DNA from: Oscillibacter sp.
Lineage (GTDB): Bacteria; Bacillota; Clostridia; Oscillospirales; Oscillospiraceae
Assembly: GCA_017447005.1 (NCBI GenBank)
Contig: JAFSOM010000583.1
Location: 1 to 14,250, forward strand
DNA length: 14,250 bases
Reading direction: 5' to 3'
Part shown: positions 6,720 to 14,118 of the stretch, piece after piece
How positions within the stretch are numbered: position 1 is the stretch's first letter
Layout of the letters: the number at the start of each line of letters is the position of its first letter
Translations under genes and position numbers: made by a program
The notes under the pieces: generated by a model
Told to the model about the DNA's origin: nothing
Databases searched by the model: none
Seen by the model: the letters and a program-made list of their open reading frames with translations, nothing else

Positions 6720-8201
6720 ATGAATCACGTAAGAAAAAACGTTATTTTCTGCGTTTTATTTTTGGCGCTGACGTTGTCCGTCGGATGCGCCGTGGAGAGG
6801 AACAACGAATTTTCTCAGGAAGAGATTCCGTCCGGCGCGGAAGGCGTTGAGGAAAACGGCGTTCCGAAAAACGCGCTGACAATCCGTTTCTGGTACGCCG
6901 CCAGCGGCGCGGGCGCTTCCGCTATGGAAGAGATTATCCGCGATTTTAACGCCGAGCGTCCGGAGTACGTCGTCTTTCCAACGGTTTTCGGCAGTTATAC
7001 GGAGATTACCGCCGCCATACGAACCGCCCTTACCACCGGGAACGCCCCGGATTTAGTCGTACTGGAACGGGACGTTTCCATCGACCTGCGCCAAAAGGGC
7101 CTGACGCTTGACCTTACGGATTCCCTGCAAAATGACGAGGCTTTCGACGAAAACAATTTTTTCCCCGTCTACTATCAACAGGGCGTTTCGGAAGACGGAC
7201 AGCTCTTCGCTATGCCGCTGTACGGTACCACGCAAACGCTGTACTACCATAAAAAGGCCTTTGAAGAGGCTGGAATTGTTCCCGAGGAGATTTCCACATG
7301 GCTGGAACTGGCGGACGCGGCGCGAACAATCCGGAACAAGGGAATCTGCGACTATGGCTGGGAACCTATGTGGGGCTACGAAAACCTGATGGACGCCTCT
7401 TTTTCCAACGGCGGAACGGTGTTTTCGGAGGACGGGCGAACCGTTACCATTAACGCGCCGGAATGGGTGGAGGTATGGGAGGCGTTCCGGGTCTGGTTAC
7501 ATGAAGAGCGTATTATGCGCGTCCATTCTGGCGGGTATGGCTGGGAATACTGGTATCATACCATGGACGACGCGCTCAACGGCGTCGCCGGAGGGTATAC
7601 AGGCTCTTCGGGCGACCAAGCGGACGTTGATTTCGAGGTTGTGGGCATGATGCAACAGCCCGCATGGAAGGACGGACAGTCCGCCGCGCCGGAGGCTATG
7701 GCGCTTCTGCTCAACGTTATGAGCGCTTCCGCCCCGGACGTTCAGGAAGGCGCCTGCGCGCTCATCCGGTACCTGATTGACGCGCCCACGCAAGTGAAGT
7801 GGACGACGCGAACCGGGTACATCGCCGTCAATCAAACGGTCTTGAATAACCGGGAGTATCAGGACTATGTCAAGCGCAATCCTTACGCGCAAGTTCCTTT
7901 ACTCCAGAGCGTCCGCGCCTCCGTATTCCCCTATGACCCTACCGGCGGCGCGGTGCGGGACGCGTTGAGACTGGCGGCGAACCGCGTGGAAATTGAGGGC
8001 ATTTCCGCCAAAGACGCGCTGGACGAGGCCCAACGCACGGCGCAACGGGCGCTGGACGCGATACTGAATGAAAACGCGGCATTGAACGGAGACGCGATAC
8101 CCGACGAATACGCGGCGCGGAACGGAGACACGATACGGAACGAAAACGCAATGCCGGACGGAGAGGCGATACTGTACGGAACGGAAAGCGGGGATGGCTG
8201 A
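6720..8201 (+). CDS. Extracellular solute-binding lipoprotein, UgpB-like (family 1 SBP), with 12-residue repeat tail
   Basis: The protein is 493 residues from the ATG at 6720, where GGAAGGG is 5 nt upstream. Earlier in-frame ATGs at 6693 and 6705 lack a site. A hydrophobic signal peptide ends in LSVGC, with Cys23 the likely lipidated residue; Ser at -3 is slightly unusual. The mature part has the family-1 solute-binding pattern: LTIRFWYAASGAG, then EIIRDFNAERPEY, then TALTTGNAPDLVVLERD and ..LFAMPLYGTTQTLYYHKKAF. This resembles binding proteins for sugars or glycerol-3-phosphate, anchored outside the membrane. The tail from residue 447 consists of 12-residue repeats rich in Asn, Asp, Glu and Ala and is not part of the binding fold. 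It is first in an operon that overlaps a second binding protein and then a hybrid kinase, and no permease or ATPase follows. A sensory role is therefore as likely as transport. The ligand is unknown. Confidence 0.88.
   Translation: MNHVRKNVIFCVLFLALTLSVGCAVERNNEFSQEEIPSGAEGVEENGVPKNALTIRFWYAASGAGASAMEEIIRDFNAERPEYVVFPTVFGSYTEITAAIRTALTTGNAPDLVVLERDVSIDLRQKGLTLDLTDSLQNDEAFDENNFFPVYYQQGVSEDGQLFAMPLYGTTQTLYYHKKAFEEAGIVPEEISTWLELADAARTIRNKGICDYGWEPMWGYENLMDASFSNGGTVFSEDGRTVTINAPEWVEVWEAFRVWLHEERIMRVHSGGYGWEYWYHTMDDALNGVAGGYTGSSGDQADVDFEVVGMMQQPAWKDGQSAAPEAMALLLNVMSASAPDVQEGACALIRYLIDAPTQVKWTTRTGYIAVNQTVLNNREYQDYVKRNPYAQVPLLQSVRASVFPYDPTGGAVRDALRLAANRVEIEGISAKDALDEAQRTAQRALDAILNENAALNGDAIPDEYAARNGDTIRNENAMPDGEAILYGTESGDG
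8058..8189 (+). repeat. 36-bp in-frame tandem repeat, about 3.6 copies, at the 3' end of the lipoprotein gene
   Basis: Units start at 8058, 8094, 8130 and 8166 (partial). Each opens with GCGATAC or ACGATAC and closes with GGAGAC or GGAGAG. They encode AILNENAALNGD, AIPDEYAARNGD, TIRNENAMPDGE and AILYGTE. Because 36 is a multiple of three, copy-number change would lengthen or shorten the tail without a frameshift. Confidence 0.85.
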
Positions 8202-8202
8202 C

Positions 8203-9291
8203 ATGAAAAAAAGGGCGCTCCTGATTCTTGCCGTTTGCCTTCTGGCGCTGTTCCTATGGCAAATGCTGACGATTGGCGCGGAACGGAGAGATTCGCAGTC
8301 TCCTTTGAACAAGGTGGGAGTCCTGCTCAACGGAAGCGCGCAAGACGGCGGATTCAGTCAGTCGCTGGCGGAGGCGGCGCGGGACGTATGCGAAGAAAAA
8401 AGCCTGACATTCATCCGTTACGACGGCGTTACCGTCGAAGCGTTCCCGGAAACGGTTCAAAATCTGATGGAAGAAGGGTGCGGCCTGATTGTCTGTGACA
8501 GCGAAGAATTTGACCCGGGCCTTGAACAGTTGGCGAAGGATAATCCCGGCGTTTGCTTTTTCAATGCCATGGGCGCTGTCACGGCCCGGAATCTTTCCTC
8601 TTGTTTCCGGCGAACCTATCAGGCGCGATACCTGCTGGGGATAACCGCCGGATGTCAAACCGTGGCAAACGAGATTGGGATGATAGTTTCCTCATTCTCA
8701 TCGGAAACAATCCGCCAAATCAACGCCTTTACTTTAGGCGTCCGGCGGGTGAATGAAAACGCCCGCGTTTTCGTGCGCTGTACGAACGACCCGTTTGACG
8801 CGGAAACCGCCGCCGCCGTAACCAATGAACTGCTTGACGCTCATTCCATAGATGTCCTGTGCTGTCATGGGATACCCTATGCCGCGATGGAGACGGCGAA
8901 CCGGCGCGGCGTTTGGCTTGTCGGCTACGTTCCGGGAGATGAGATTCCGTTCCCGGATACGTGGCTTGCGGGCTATGCCTTTGACTGGAAGCCGTTCCTC
9001 ACGCAATGCGTAGAGGATTGGCGGGCCAACCGCTTTGTCGGGCGTCAGTATAGTGGCGGCGTGCGGAGCGGACTTGTTCATCTGACGCCGTTCGGCGCGA
9101 ACGTCCGGGAGGAAACGCGGGATGTCGTGGAAGCGGAACTGGCGCGGTTGCTGGACGGTTCCTTTGACGTATTTTTCGGCCCGGTGCGCGACCGCTACGG
9201 CACGGTTCAGGTTCGGGAAGGGGAAACTATGTCGGATGAGCGTATCCTCCACGGCATGAACTGGTTTGTGGAAGGAGTGACGCCGGAATGA
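8203..9291 (+). CDS. BMP/PnrA-family substrate-binding protein, membrane-anchored
   Basis: The protein is 362 residues from the ATG at 8203 (MKKRALLIL), with GGGG 9 nt upstream. An in-frame ATG at 8194 (MADMKK) overlapping the previous stop codon is the alternative. Residues about 5-24 form a hydrophobic signal or anchor. The only nearby Cys (LAVC) is buried in it, so a lipoprotein is unlikely. The mature part follows the basic-membrane-protein pattern: NKVGVLLNGSAQDGGFSQS, then GLIVCDSEEFDPGLEQLA, then YQARYLLGITAG at about 139-150, NAFTLGVRRVN and LAGYAFDWKPFL. Family members such as PnrA bind nucleosides or other small ligands at the cell surface. The gene overlaps or abuts the upstream lipoprotein gene and overlaps the downstream kinase by 4 nt (ATGA), so the three are translationally coupled. 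No transporter partner is present. The ligand is unknown. Confidence 0.85.
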   Translation: MKKRALLILAVCLLALFLWQMLTIGAERRDSQSPLNKVGVLLNGSAQDGGFSQSLAEAARDVCEEKSLTFIRYDGVTVEAFPETVQNLMEEGCGLIVCDSEEFDPGLEQLAKDNPGVCFFNAMGAVTARNLSSCFRRTYQARYLLGITAGCQTVANEIGMIVSSFSSETIRQINAFTLGVRRVNENARVFVRCTNDPFDAETAAAVTNELLDAHSIDVLCCHGIPYAAMETANRRGVWLVGYVPGDEIPFPDTWLAGYAFDWKPFLTQCVEDWRANRFVGRQYSGGVRSGLVHLTPFGANVREETRDVVEAELARLLDGSFDVFFGPVRDRYGTVQVREGETMSDERILHGMNWFVEGVTPE

Positions 9292-11423
9292 GCGCGAAAC
9301 TGAAAGCATGGATAACCGACCGCCGTATTCTGCGCCTTGCGCTGACGCTGGCGTTGATGATACTACTGCTTTCTTGTCTCGGCGTATTGCTGTATCTGCG
9401 GGTCAACGCGCTGTTGAACCGTTATATGGAGGTACAGGGGGAAAAACAGGCGGAAACGCTGGCGGAACTGACACAACGGCAGTTCGAGGTGGAATTGACC
9501 GCGCTGTACACCGTGGCGAGCGAACTTCCGCGCATTGAGGGAATGCGGGCGAACGCGCTTCAAGCCATTCAAGAGGCGGATTATGACGGCAGAATCGGCG
9601 TTCAGCGCATTGACGGCAGTCCCTTTTACGGCGAGGCTTACAGTATGGAGGATTTCCCCTGTATCGAAAGCGCGACGCATGGAAAAAACGCCGTCAGCTA
9701 TTGCCCCGGAAAAGGCCTGATGTTCTGCGTTCCCGCGCTACGGGAAGAGAATGTCGCGTTTGTCGTTTACCGTCTGTATCCGGAGGCGATTTTATATCAG
9801 CGTTTCGGCGTCGTCAGTTACGGCGGGAGCGGACATGTCCGCATTGAGGACGCGGAAAATCATGTCGTCGTGCCGTGTCACCCCGCCGACGCGGAAAGCG
9901 TTGTCTTTGCGGAGGACGCGGTTTTCGCGGAGAACAGCGTAGTCGAGGGCGTTCAATGGATGGAGCGGACGCTTTACGGCGTCGGGAGCGCGTCCGTATT
10001 CCGGCGTTGCAGTCTGGGCGAGACCATGCTCTATGCGGCGGTGATTGGGAACAGCGATTATCATATCGTCGGCTTTGTGCCGAAGTCCGTCGTAATGGAA
10101 GGCGTCCAGCATATCAGCAGTATGGTTATCTTGGTTTTCGTCGTTCTGGCGGTGATGACGCTGTCCGGCGGATTCCTGTTGATGGGTTTGGAGAGGCAGT
10201 CCAGAGAGCGCGACGCGTTACGGGAAGCGGCCCGCGTCGCGGAAAAATCCAGCGCCGCCAAAAGCGAATTTCTCGCCAATATGTCCCACGACATCCGCAC
10301 GCCCATGAACGCGATTATTGGCTTTACGAACCTTGCCCTTCAGGATATGACGAATCAGGAACAGGTTCACGCCCATCTTGACAAAATCAAATCGGCGTCC
10401 TCTAATCTGCTCGGCCTGATGAACGATATTCTTGAAATGAGCCGTCTGGACAGCGGCGTTTTGGAATTGAACGAGACGGTTTGCGTACTTCCGCAGATGT
10501 TGGAGGAACTCCGCGAGATTATGGATGAGCCGGTTCGGGAAAAGAAGCAGACGTTCACAACGGACTGTTCCGGCGTCGCTGACACGGCGGTTTGGTGCGA
10601 CCGCGTCCAACTTCACCGGATTCTCTTGAATCTGGTCAGCAACGCGGTCAAATTTACGCCCGAAGGCGGCGAAATTTCCCTCCGAATACAGGAATCCCCC
10701 GGCGAAAGTCCTGACGTGGGACGCTATGAAATACGCGTCAAAGATAACGGTATCGGCATGTCGCCGGAATTTGCGCCGAAAGCGTTTACACTTTTCGAGC
10801 GGGAACGAACCTCAACGGTCAGCGGGGTACAGGGTTCCGGTCTTGGACTGGCTATCGTCAAGCACATCGTGGACAGCATGAACGGTACAGTGCGCGTGCA
10901 GTCCGAGCCGGGCTTAGGTTCGGAATTTGTTGTAGTCCTGAACTTACGCAAAGCGGAAGAGCCGGAACGAACGCCGGAAGCGCAGGCGACGCTGGAAGAG
11001 GACGTATCCCTAGAGGGACGGCGGATTCTGTTGGTGGACGATATTGAACTCAATCGTGAAATTGTGGCGATGATACTGGAAATGGAGGAAGTGGAGACGG
11101 AGCAGGCCGACGACGGTTCCGTTGCCGTAAAAATGATAGCCGACGCGGAGCCGGACTATTACGACGCCGTGCTGATGGATATTCAAATGCCGGTTATGGA
11201 CGGCTACGACGCTACGAGAGCGATTCGGGCGATGGGAGGCCCCAGAGGCGCAACGCCCATTATCGCCTTGTCCGCTAACGCCTTTGATGAGGATAAAAAG
11301 AAATCAGCCGAGGCGGGCATGAACGACCATTTGGCGAAGCCTGTGGATGAAAGTCAGCTTGTGGAAGCCCTGAGAAAAGTTTTCGCCGCAAAGCGTCAAA
11401 CGAAATATAGCCTGTCGCCCTGA
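9288..11423 (+). CDS. Membrane hybrid sensor histidine kinase with extracytoplasmic sensor and receiver domain
   Basis: The protein is 711 residues. The ATG overlaps the previous stop as ATGA, with AAGGAG 10 nt upstream. Transmembrane helices at about 15-38 and 277-300 enclose a ~238-residue extracytoplasmic sensor, probably Cache-like, that could contact the two binding proteins. A short coiled linker (301-325) leads to HisKA with His334 in NMSHDIRTPMNAIIGF. The HATPase has its N-box near Asn452 (NLVSNAVKF), DNGIGM at 486-491 and GSGLGL at 516-521. A second linker of about 553-577 leads to the receiver domain with Asp584/Asp585, phospho-acceptor Asp631 (AVLMDIQMP), Ser662 where Thr is usual, and Lys684. 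The catalytic residues look intact. There is no HPt or DNA-binding output. It is the third gene of the operon, and its cytosolic half is paralogous to the divergent kinase at 4063-6357. Unlike that kinase it has a true outside sensor domain. Confidence 0.93.
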   Translation: MSAKLKAWITDRRILRLALTLALMILLLSCLGVLLYLRVNALLNRYMEVQGEKQAETLAELTQRQFEVELTALYTVASELPRIEGMRANALQAIQEADYDGRIGVQRIDGSPFYGEAYSMEDFPCIESATHGKNAVSYCPGKGLMFCVPALREENVAFVVYRLYPEAILYQRFGVVSYGGSGHVRIEDAENHVVVPCHPADAESVVFAEDAVFAENSVVEGVQWMERTLYGVGSASVFRRCSLGETMLYAAVIGNSDYHIVGFVPKSVVMEGVQHISSMVILVFVVLAVMTLSGGFLLMGLERQSRERDALREAARVAEKSSAAKSEFLANMSHDIRTPMNAIIGFTNLALQDMTNQEQVHAHLDKIKSASSNLLGLMNDILEMSRLDSGVLELNETVCVLPQMLEELREIMDEPVREKKQTFTTDCSGVADTAVWCDRVQLHRILLNLVSNAVKFTPEGGEISLRIQESPGESPDVGRYEIRVKDNGIGMSPEFAPKAFTLFERERTSTVSGVQGSGLGLAIVKHIVDSMNGTVRVQSEPGLGSEFVVVLNLRKAEEPERTPEAQATLEEDVSLEGRRILLVDDIELNREIVAMILEMEEVETEQADDGSVAVKMIADAEPDYYDAVLMDIQMPVMDGYDATRAIRAMGGPRGATPIIALSANAFDEDKKKSAEAGMNDHLAKPVDESQLVEALRKVFAAKRQTKYSLSP

Positions 11424-11451
11424 ACGGTTTACGTCCCGGGTAAACATTCGC

Positions 11452-11487
11452 CGGACGCTCTCCGCACTCTGTCCGCGTCGCTTTTTC
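11452..11487 (+). terminator. Possible weak terminator after the plus-strand kinase
   Basis: GACGC (11454-11458) pairs with GCGTC (11475-11479), or alternatively CGGAC (11452-11456) with GTCCG (11471-11475), followed by GCTTTTTCC. The stems are only 5 bp and compete, so this is a secondary candidate to the large hairpin just downstream. Confidence 0.3.
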
Positions 11488-11496
11488 CTCATGCGC

Positions 11497-11589
11497 AAAA
11501 CCTCCCTCCTTGCGTCCCTGCGCGAAAATATAATGGTCGTTCCACTATGATTATCGCGCAAACCCACGCAAATCGGGAGGTTTTTCTTG
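11497..11589. terminator. 88-nt nested palindrome, probable bidirectional terminator between convergent operons
   Basis: Three nested stems line up in order. AAAACCTCCC (11497-11506) pairs with GGGAGGTTTT (11575-11584), TTGCGT (11510-11515) with ACGCAA (11566-11571), and TGCGCGA (11519-11525) with TCGCGCA (11554-11560). An imperfect inner helix of AAT, ATA and TGG pairs closes on a 5-nt loop, TCGTT. About 32 base pairs form in all. On the plus strand the hairpin ends in GGGAGGTTTTTC, and on the minus strand in GGGAGGTTTTGC, so each direction has a T-tract. It separates the kinase operon (ending 11423) from pyrI (ending 11637 on the other strand). It is far larger than an ordinary terminator and could also be a small mobile or structured-RNA hairpin. 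Confidence 0.6.
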
Positions 11590-11636
11590 TGTCAGGGCCG
11601 TCGCCCAGTGGAAAACGCAAGAAAGTTTTGAATCTC

Positions 11637-12077
11637 CTATTTCCCCATATTCGGGAACGTTTTATCCGTCGCCGTATCGCAATACGCGCACCGATAGGTA
11701 TGCCGTTCCGGGTCGCTGAGCAGGAAAATCGCGTCTAACTGCTCCTCCGCCGTCGTGATACAGCGCGGATTGCGGCACCGGATGACGTTGACGAGTTTCC
11801 GCGGCAGTTCCAGACGCTTTTTCTCCGCCAGTTCCCCGTTACGGATGATATTCACCGTGATGTTGGCGTCGAAATAGCCGAGCACGTCCAAATCCAAGTC
11901 CATGAGCGTGTCAATTTTGATGATGTCCTTTTTGCCCATATGGTCACTGCGGGCGTTCTGAATGATGGCTACCGAACAGTCCAGCGCGTCGAGATGAAGA
12001 TAGCGGTAAATGACCATGCTTTTTCCGGCCTGAATATGGTCGAGAACCACGCCGTTTTGAATGCTGTCAATATTCAT
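11637..12077 (-). CDS. pyrI: Aspartate carbamoyltransferase regulatory chain
   Basis: This is the 146-residue PyrI subunit. It binds CTP/ATP effectors and holds the catalytic trimers together in ATCase. The N-terminal allosteric domain is recognisable (MNIDSIQNGVVLDHIQAGKS; IKIDTLMDLDLDVLGYFDAN). The C-terminal zinc domain has all four cysteines: Cys101 and Cys106 (CRNPRC), Cys130 and Cys133 (CAYC). The start has AAGGAG 8 nt upstream, and the upstream pyrB stop codon TAA lies within that site, so the two are translated together with a 12-nt gap. It is the last gene of the pyr operon and is followed by the large palindrome at 11497-11584. Confidence 0.96.
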   Translation of the reverse strand: MNIDSIQNGVVLDHIQAGKSMVIYRYLHLDALDCSVAIIQNARSDHMGKKDIIKIDTLMDLDLDVLGYFDANITVNIIRNGELAEKKRLELPRKLVNVIRCRNPRCITTAEEQLDAIFLLSDPERHTYRCAYCDTATDKTFPNMGK

Positions 12078-12089
12078 AATAGCGTCTCC

Positions 12090-13034
12090 TTATGGCAGGG
12101 AAGTCGTGACGGGCGGCGGCGTCAGGCCGAGCAGGAACATGATAAGGGCCATACGGATATATTTCCCGTAACGGACCTGTTTCCAGTAGACGGCGCGGGG
12201 GTCGCGGTCCACCGCTACCGAAACTTCGTTCACACGCGGCAACGGATGAAGTATCGACAAATCCGGCTTCGCGTCGGAGAGTTTCGCGGGCGTCAGAATA
12301 TAGCTGTCTTTCAGACGTAAATACTCCTCTTCGTTGAAGAAACGCTCCTTCTGCACGCGGGTCATATAGAGGATGTCCAATTCCGGCATGACGGCGGAAA
12401 GGTCGGTTGTCTGTTCGTAAGGAATATTGCGCTGTTTGAGGGCGTGCTCCTTGACGTAGCGCGGGAGTTTGAGTTCGAGCGGCGAGATAAAGATATAGCG
12501 AATGCCCGTATAGCGCGAGAGCGCGTTGACGAGGGAATGCACGGTACGCCCGAATTTTAAGTCGCCGCAAAAACCGATGGTAAATCCGCTCAGGCTTCCG
12601 CGTTCGCGGTGGATGGTGAGCAAGTCCGTGAGGGTCTGCGTGGGGTGATTGTGCCCGCCGTCGCCGGCGTTGATAATCGGGACTTCCGACACCTGCGAGG
12701 CGGCGAACGGGGCGCCCTCTTTCGGGTGACGCATGGCGATAATGTCGGCGTAGCAACTGACCGTATGCACGGTGTCGGTTACGGTTTCGCCCTTGGCGGT
12801 GGAACTCGATTCGGCGGACGAAAAGCCCAAGACGTTGCCGCCGAGCGACAGCATAGCCGATTCAAAGGAAAGCCGGGTTCTCGTGGACGGCTCAAAAAAG
12901 AGCGTGGCAAGCTGTTTGCGCTTACATACGTCTTGATACGCGTCGGGACGGTCAAGAATATCCTCCGCCGTGGCGATAAGGCCGTCAATTTCCTCCGTGG
13001 TCAGGTCGGTAATGTCAATCAGGTGTCGCGGCAT
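12090..13034 (-). CDS. pyrB: Aspartate carbamoyltransferase catalytic chain
   Basis: PyrB condenses carbamoyl phosphate and aspartate to N-carbamoyl-aspartate, the committed step of UMP synthesis. The protein is 314 residues, normal for the family. The carbamoyl-phosphate motif STRTR is at 50-54 (FEPSTRTRLSFESAM). The SSTAKGE loop with Lys81 follows, then HPTQ at 130-133, and the aspartate-binding HPLPR at 263-267 (ILHPLPRVNE). The start has AAGGAGG 4 nt upstream, lying between the pyrE stop and the pyrB ATG (9-nt gap), so the two are coupled. With pyrI directly after, it should form the regulated dodecameric (class B) enzyme. Confidence 0.97.
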   Translation of the reverse strand: MPRHLIDITDLTTEEIDGLIATAEDILDRPDAYQDVCKRKQLATLFFEPSTRTRLSFESAMLSLGGNVLGFSSAESSSTAKGETVTDTVHTVSCYADIIAMRHPKEGAPFAASQVSEVPIINAGDGGHNHPTQTLTDLLTIHRERGSLSGFTIGFCGDLKFGRTVHSLVNALSRYTGIRYIFISPLELKLPRYVKEHALKQRNIPYEQTTDLSAVMPELDILYMTRVQKERFFNEEEYLRLKDSYILTPAKLSDAKPDLSILHPLPRVNEVSVAVDRDPRAVYWKQVRYGKYIRMALIMFLLGLTPPPVTTSLP

Positions 13035-13043
13035 AGTTCCTCC

Positions 13044-13691
13044 TTATTTGATTCCGTTCATCCAGCTTTCGTCGGCGGGATTGTCCCGGAAACAGCGCAA
13101 GCGCGTGATGTCCTCCGGCTTGATTTTTCCCTCTTCGGCGGCGACTTCGCAGACGGCGTCAAAGTTGCACAGGCTGTAGTTGACGACATGGGCCGCGGAA
13201 AGTCTGTCTAACCCTTTTTTCATGCCGTAAGTGAAAATGGACGCGATTCCCAGCACGTCCGCGCCGGCGTCTCGCAAGGCCTCCACGACTTCCAAGCAAC
13301 TCCCCGCCGTGGAAATCAAATCCTCCACGACGACGACGCGCTGACCGCGTTCCAAGCGGCCTTCAATGCGATTCCCGCGCCCGTGGTCTTTATTCCCCGA
13401 ACGCACGTAGCCCATGGGCAGTCCCATCAGGTGTCCGACAATCGCGGCGTGGGCGATTCCGGCGGTGGACGTGCCCATGAGGACTTCGGCGGCGGAGTAC
13501 TGTTCCCGGATGATTCCCGCCAGTCCGTTTTCGATACGCGTCCGCACGTCCGGCGCGGTCAGCGTCAGACGGTTGTCGCAGTAAATCGGGCTACGGATTC
13601 CCGACGCCCATACGAACGGCTGTTCCGGACGCAGAAAAACCGCCCCGATAGATAACAGGTCATGCGCAATGGCCCGTTCCGTTTCGTTCAT
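13044..13691 (-). CDS. pyrE: Orotate phosphoribosyltransferase
   Basis: PyrE converts orotate and PRPP to orotidine monophosphate. The protein is 215 residues. The PRPP-binding motif is at 119-131 (VVVVEDLISTAGS; Ala where Gly is common). The mobile catalytic loop is at 97-111 (RSGNKDHGRGNRIEG), with Lys101 and His103 in place. The N-terminal substrate region (PFVWASGIRSPIYCDNR) fits the family, and the C-terminus continues to the stop with a typical GMKKGLDRL segment. The start has GGGAGGGAG 5-6 nt upstream. It follows the DUF2500 gene by 73 nt and precedes pyrB by 9 nt. That 73-nt gap holds only a short CCGC/GCGG hairpin and no clear promoter. Confidence 0.96.
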   Translation of the reverse strand: MNETERAIAHDLLSIGAVFLRPEQPFVWASGIRSPIYCDNRLTLTAPDVRTRIENGLAGIIREQYSAAEVLMGTSTAGIAHAAIVGHLMGLPMGYVRSGNKDHGRGNRIEGRLERGQRVVVVEDLISTAGSCLEVVEALRDAGADVLGIASIFTYGMKKGLDRLSAAHVVNYSLCNFDAVCEVAAEEGKIKPEDITRLRCFRDNPADESWMNGIK

Positions 13692-13764
13692 ACGCTCTCC
13701 CTCCCGTTTTGTTACGTTTTCCGCGTGATATTACGATTCTTCCCGCTTTTCGCGGATTCTTCCG

Positions 13765-14118
13765 TCAGTTTCTGACAAATCCAAGGTAACGCGTTCCTTG
13801 AAGGGTAAGTTGTCCGGCGTCGCCGGGGGACAGCAGTCCGTAAGTCGCGGCGTCCACGGCGATTTCCTCACGTTCGCCGCTGTCCGTCTCGAACGCGACG
13901 TAGTAGGTCTCCGACGCTTTGCCTTTACGCTCATAGCTTCCCCGACGCTTTCCCGCGACAACGGCGTTGAGCGTCAAGGACGGGGACGCGCCTTGCTTGC
14001 GCTGTTCAAGTCCGCGAATCAGCATGATGACAATAAACGTGGCGACAAAGAACCCCAGAAAGACGCCCAGCATACTCAGGACGATTGCAAGCGGGGACAT
14101 GGGCAATACGTCAGACAT
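13765..14118 (-). CDS. DUF2500-like small membrane protein within the pyr operon
   Basis: The protein is 117 residues. One transmembrane helix at about 9-35 (LAIVLSMLGVFLGFFVATFI) is followed by a basic turn (RGLEQRKQG) and a compact beta-rich domain facing the cytosol or outside. That domain carries the DUF2500 pattern: NAVVAGKRRGSY, then YYVAFETDSGEREEIAVD, then YGLLSPGDAGQLTLQG and TRYLGFVRN. The ATG overlaps the pyrF stop by 8 nt and has GGGGAGG 6 nt upstream, so it is cotranscribed and coupled with pyrF. The family has no known function that I can name. Its place between pyrF and pyrE is unexpected and may reflect only operon packing. Confidence 0.75.
   Translation of the reverse strand: MSDVLPMSPLAIVLSMLGVFLGFFVATFIVIMLIRGLEQRKQGASPSLTLNAVVAGKRRGSYERKGKASETYYVAFETDSGEREEIAVDAATYGLLSPGDAGQLTLQGTRYLGFVRN

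Noticed and set aside
11529..11534. TATAAT on the plus strand between the convergent operons, as a promoter for a small ORF at 11547-11738
   Set aside because: The only TTGCGT-like -35 is 13 bp away, the hexamer is part of the palindrome's stem, and the ORF is mostly antisense to pyrI with no family likeness.
12067..13211. Other frames over pyrB (12067-12756 minus, 12609-13211 plus)
   Set aside because: They are shadow frames of pyrB and pyrE, which have all diagnostic motifs in their own frames.
13692..13764. PyrR-type attenuator between the DUF2500 gene and pyrE
   Set aside because: Only a 4-bp CCGC/GCGG hairpin is present, without a T-tract or an antiterminator. Any attenuator is more likely upstream of pyrF, outside the window.
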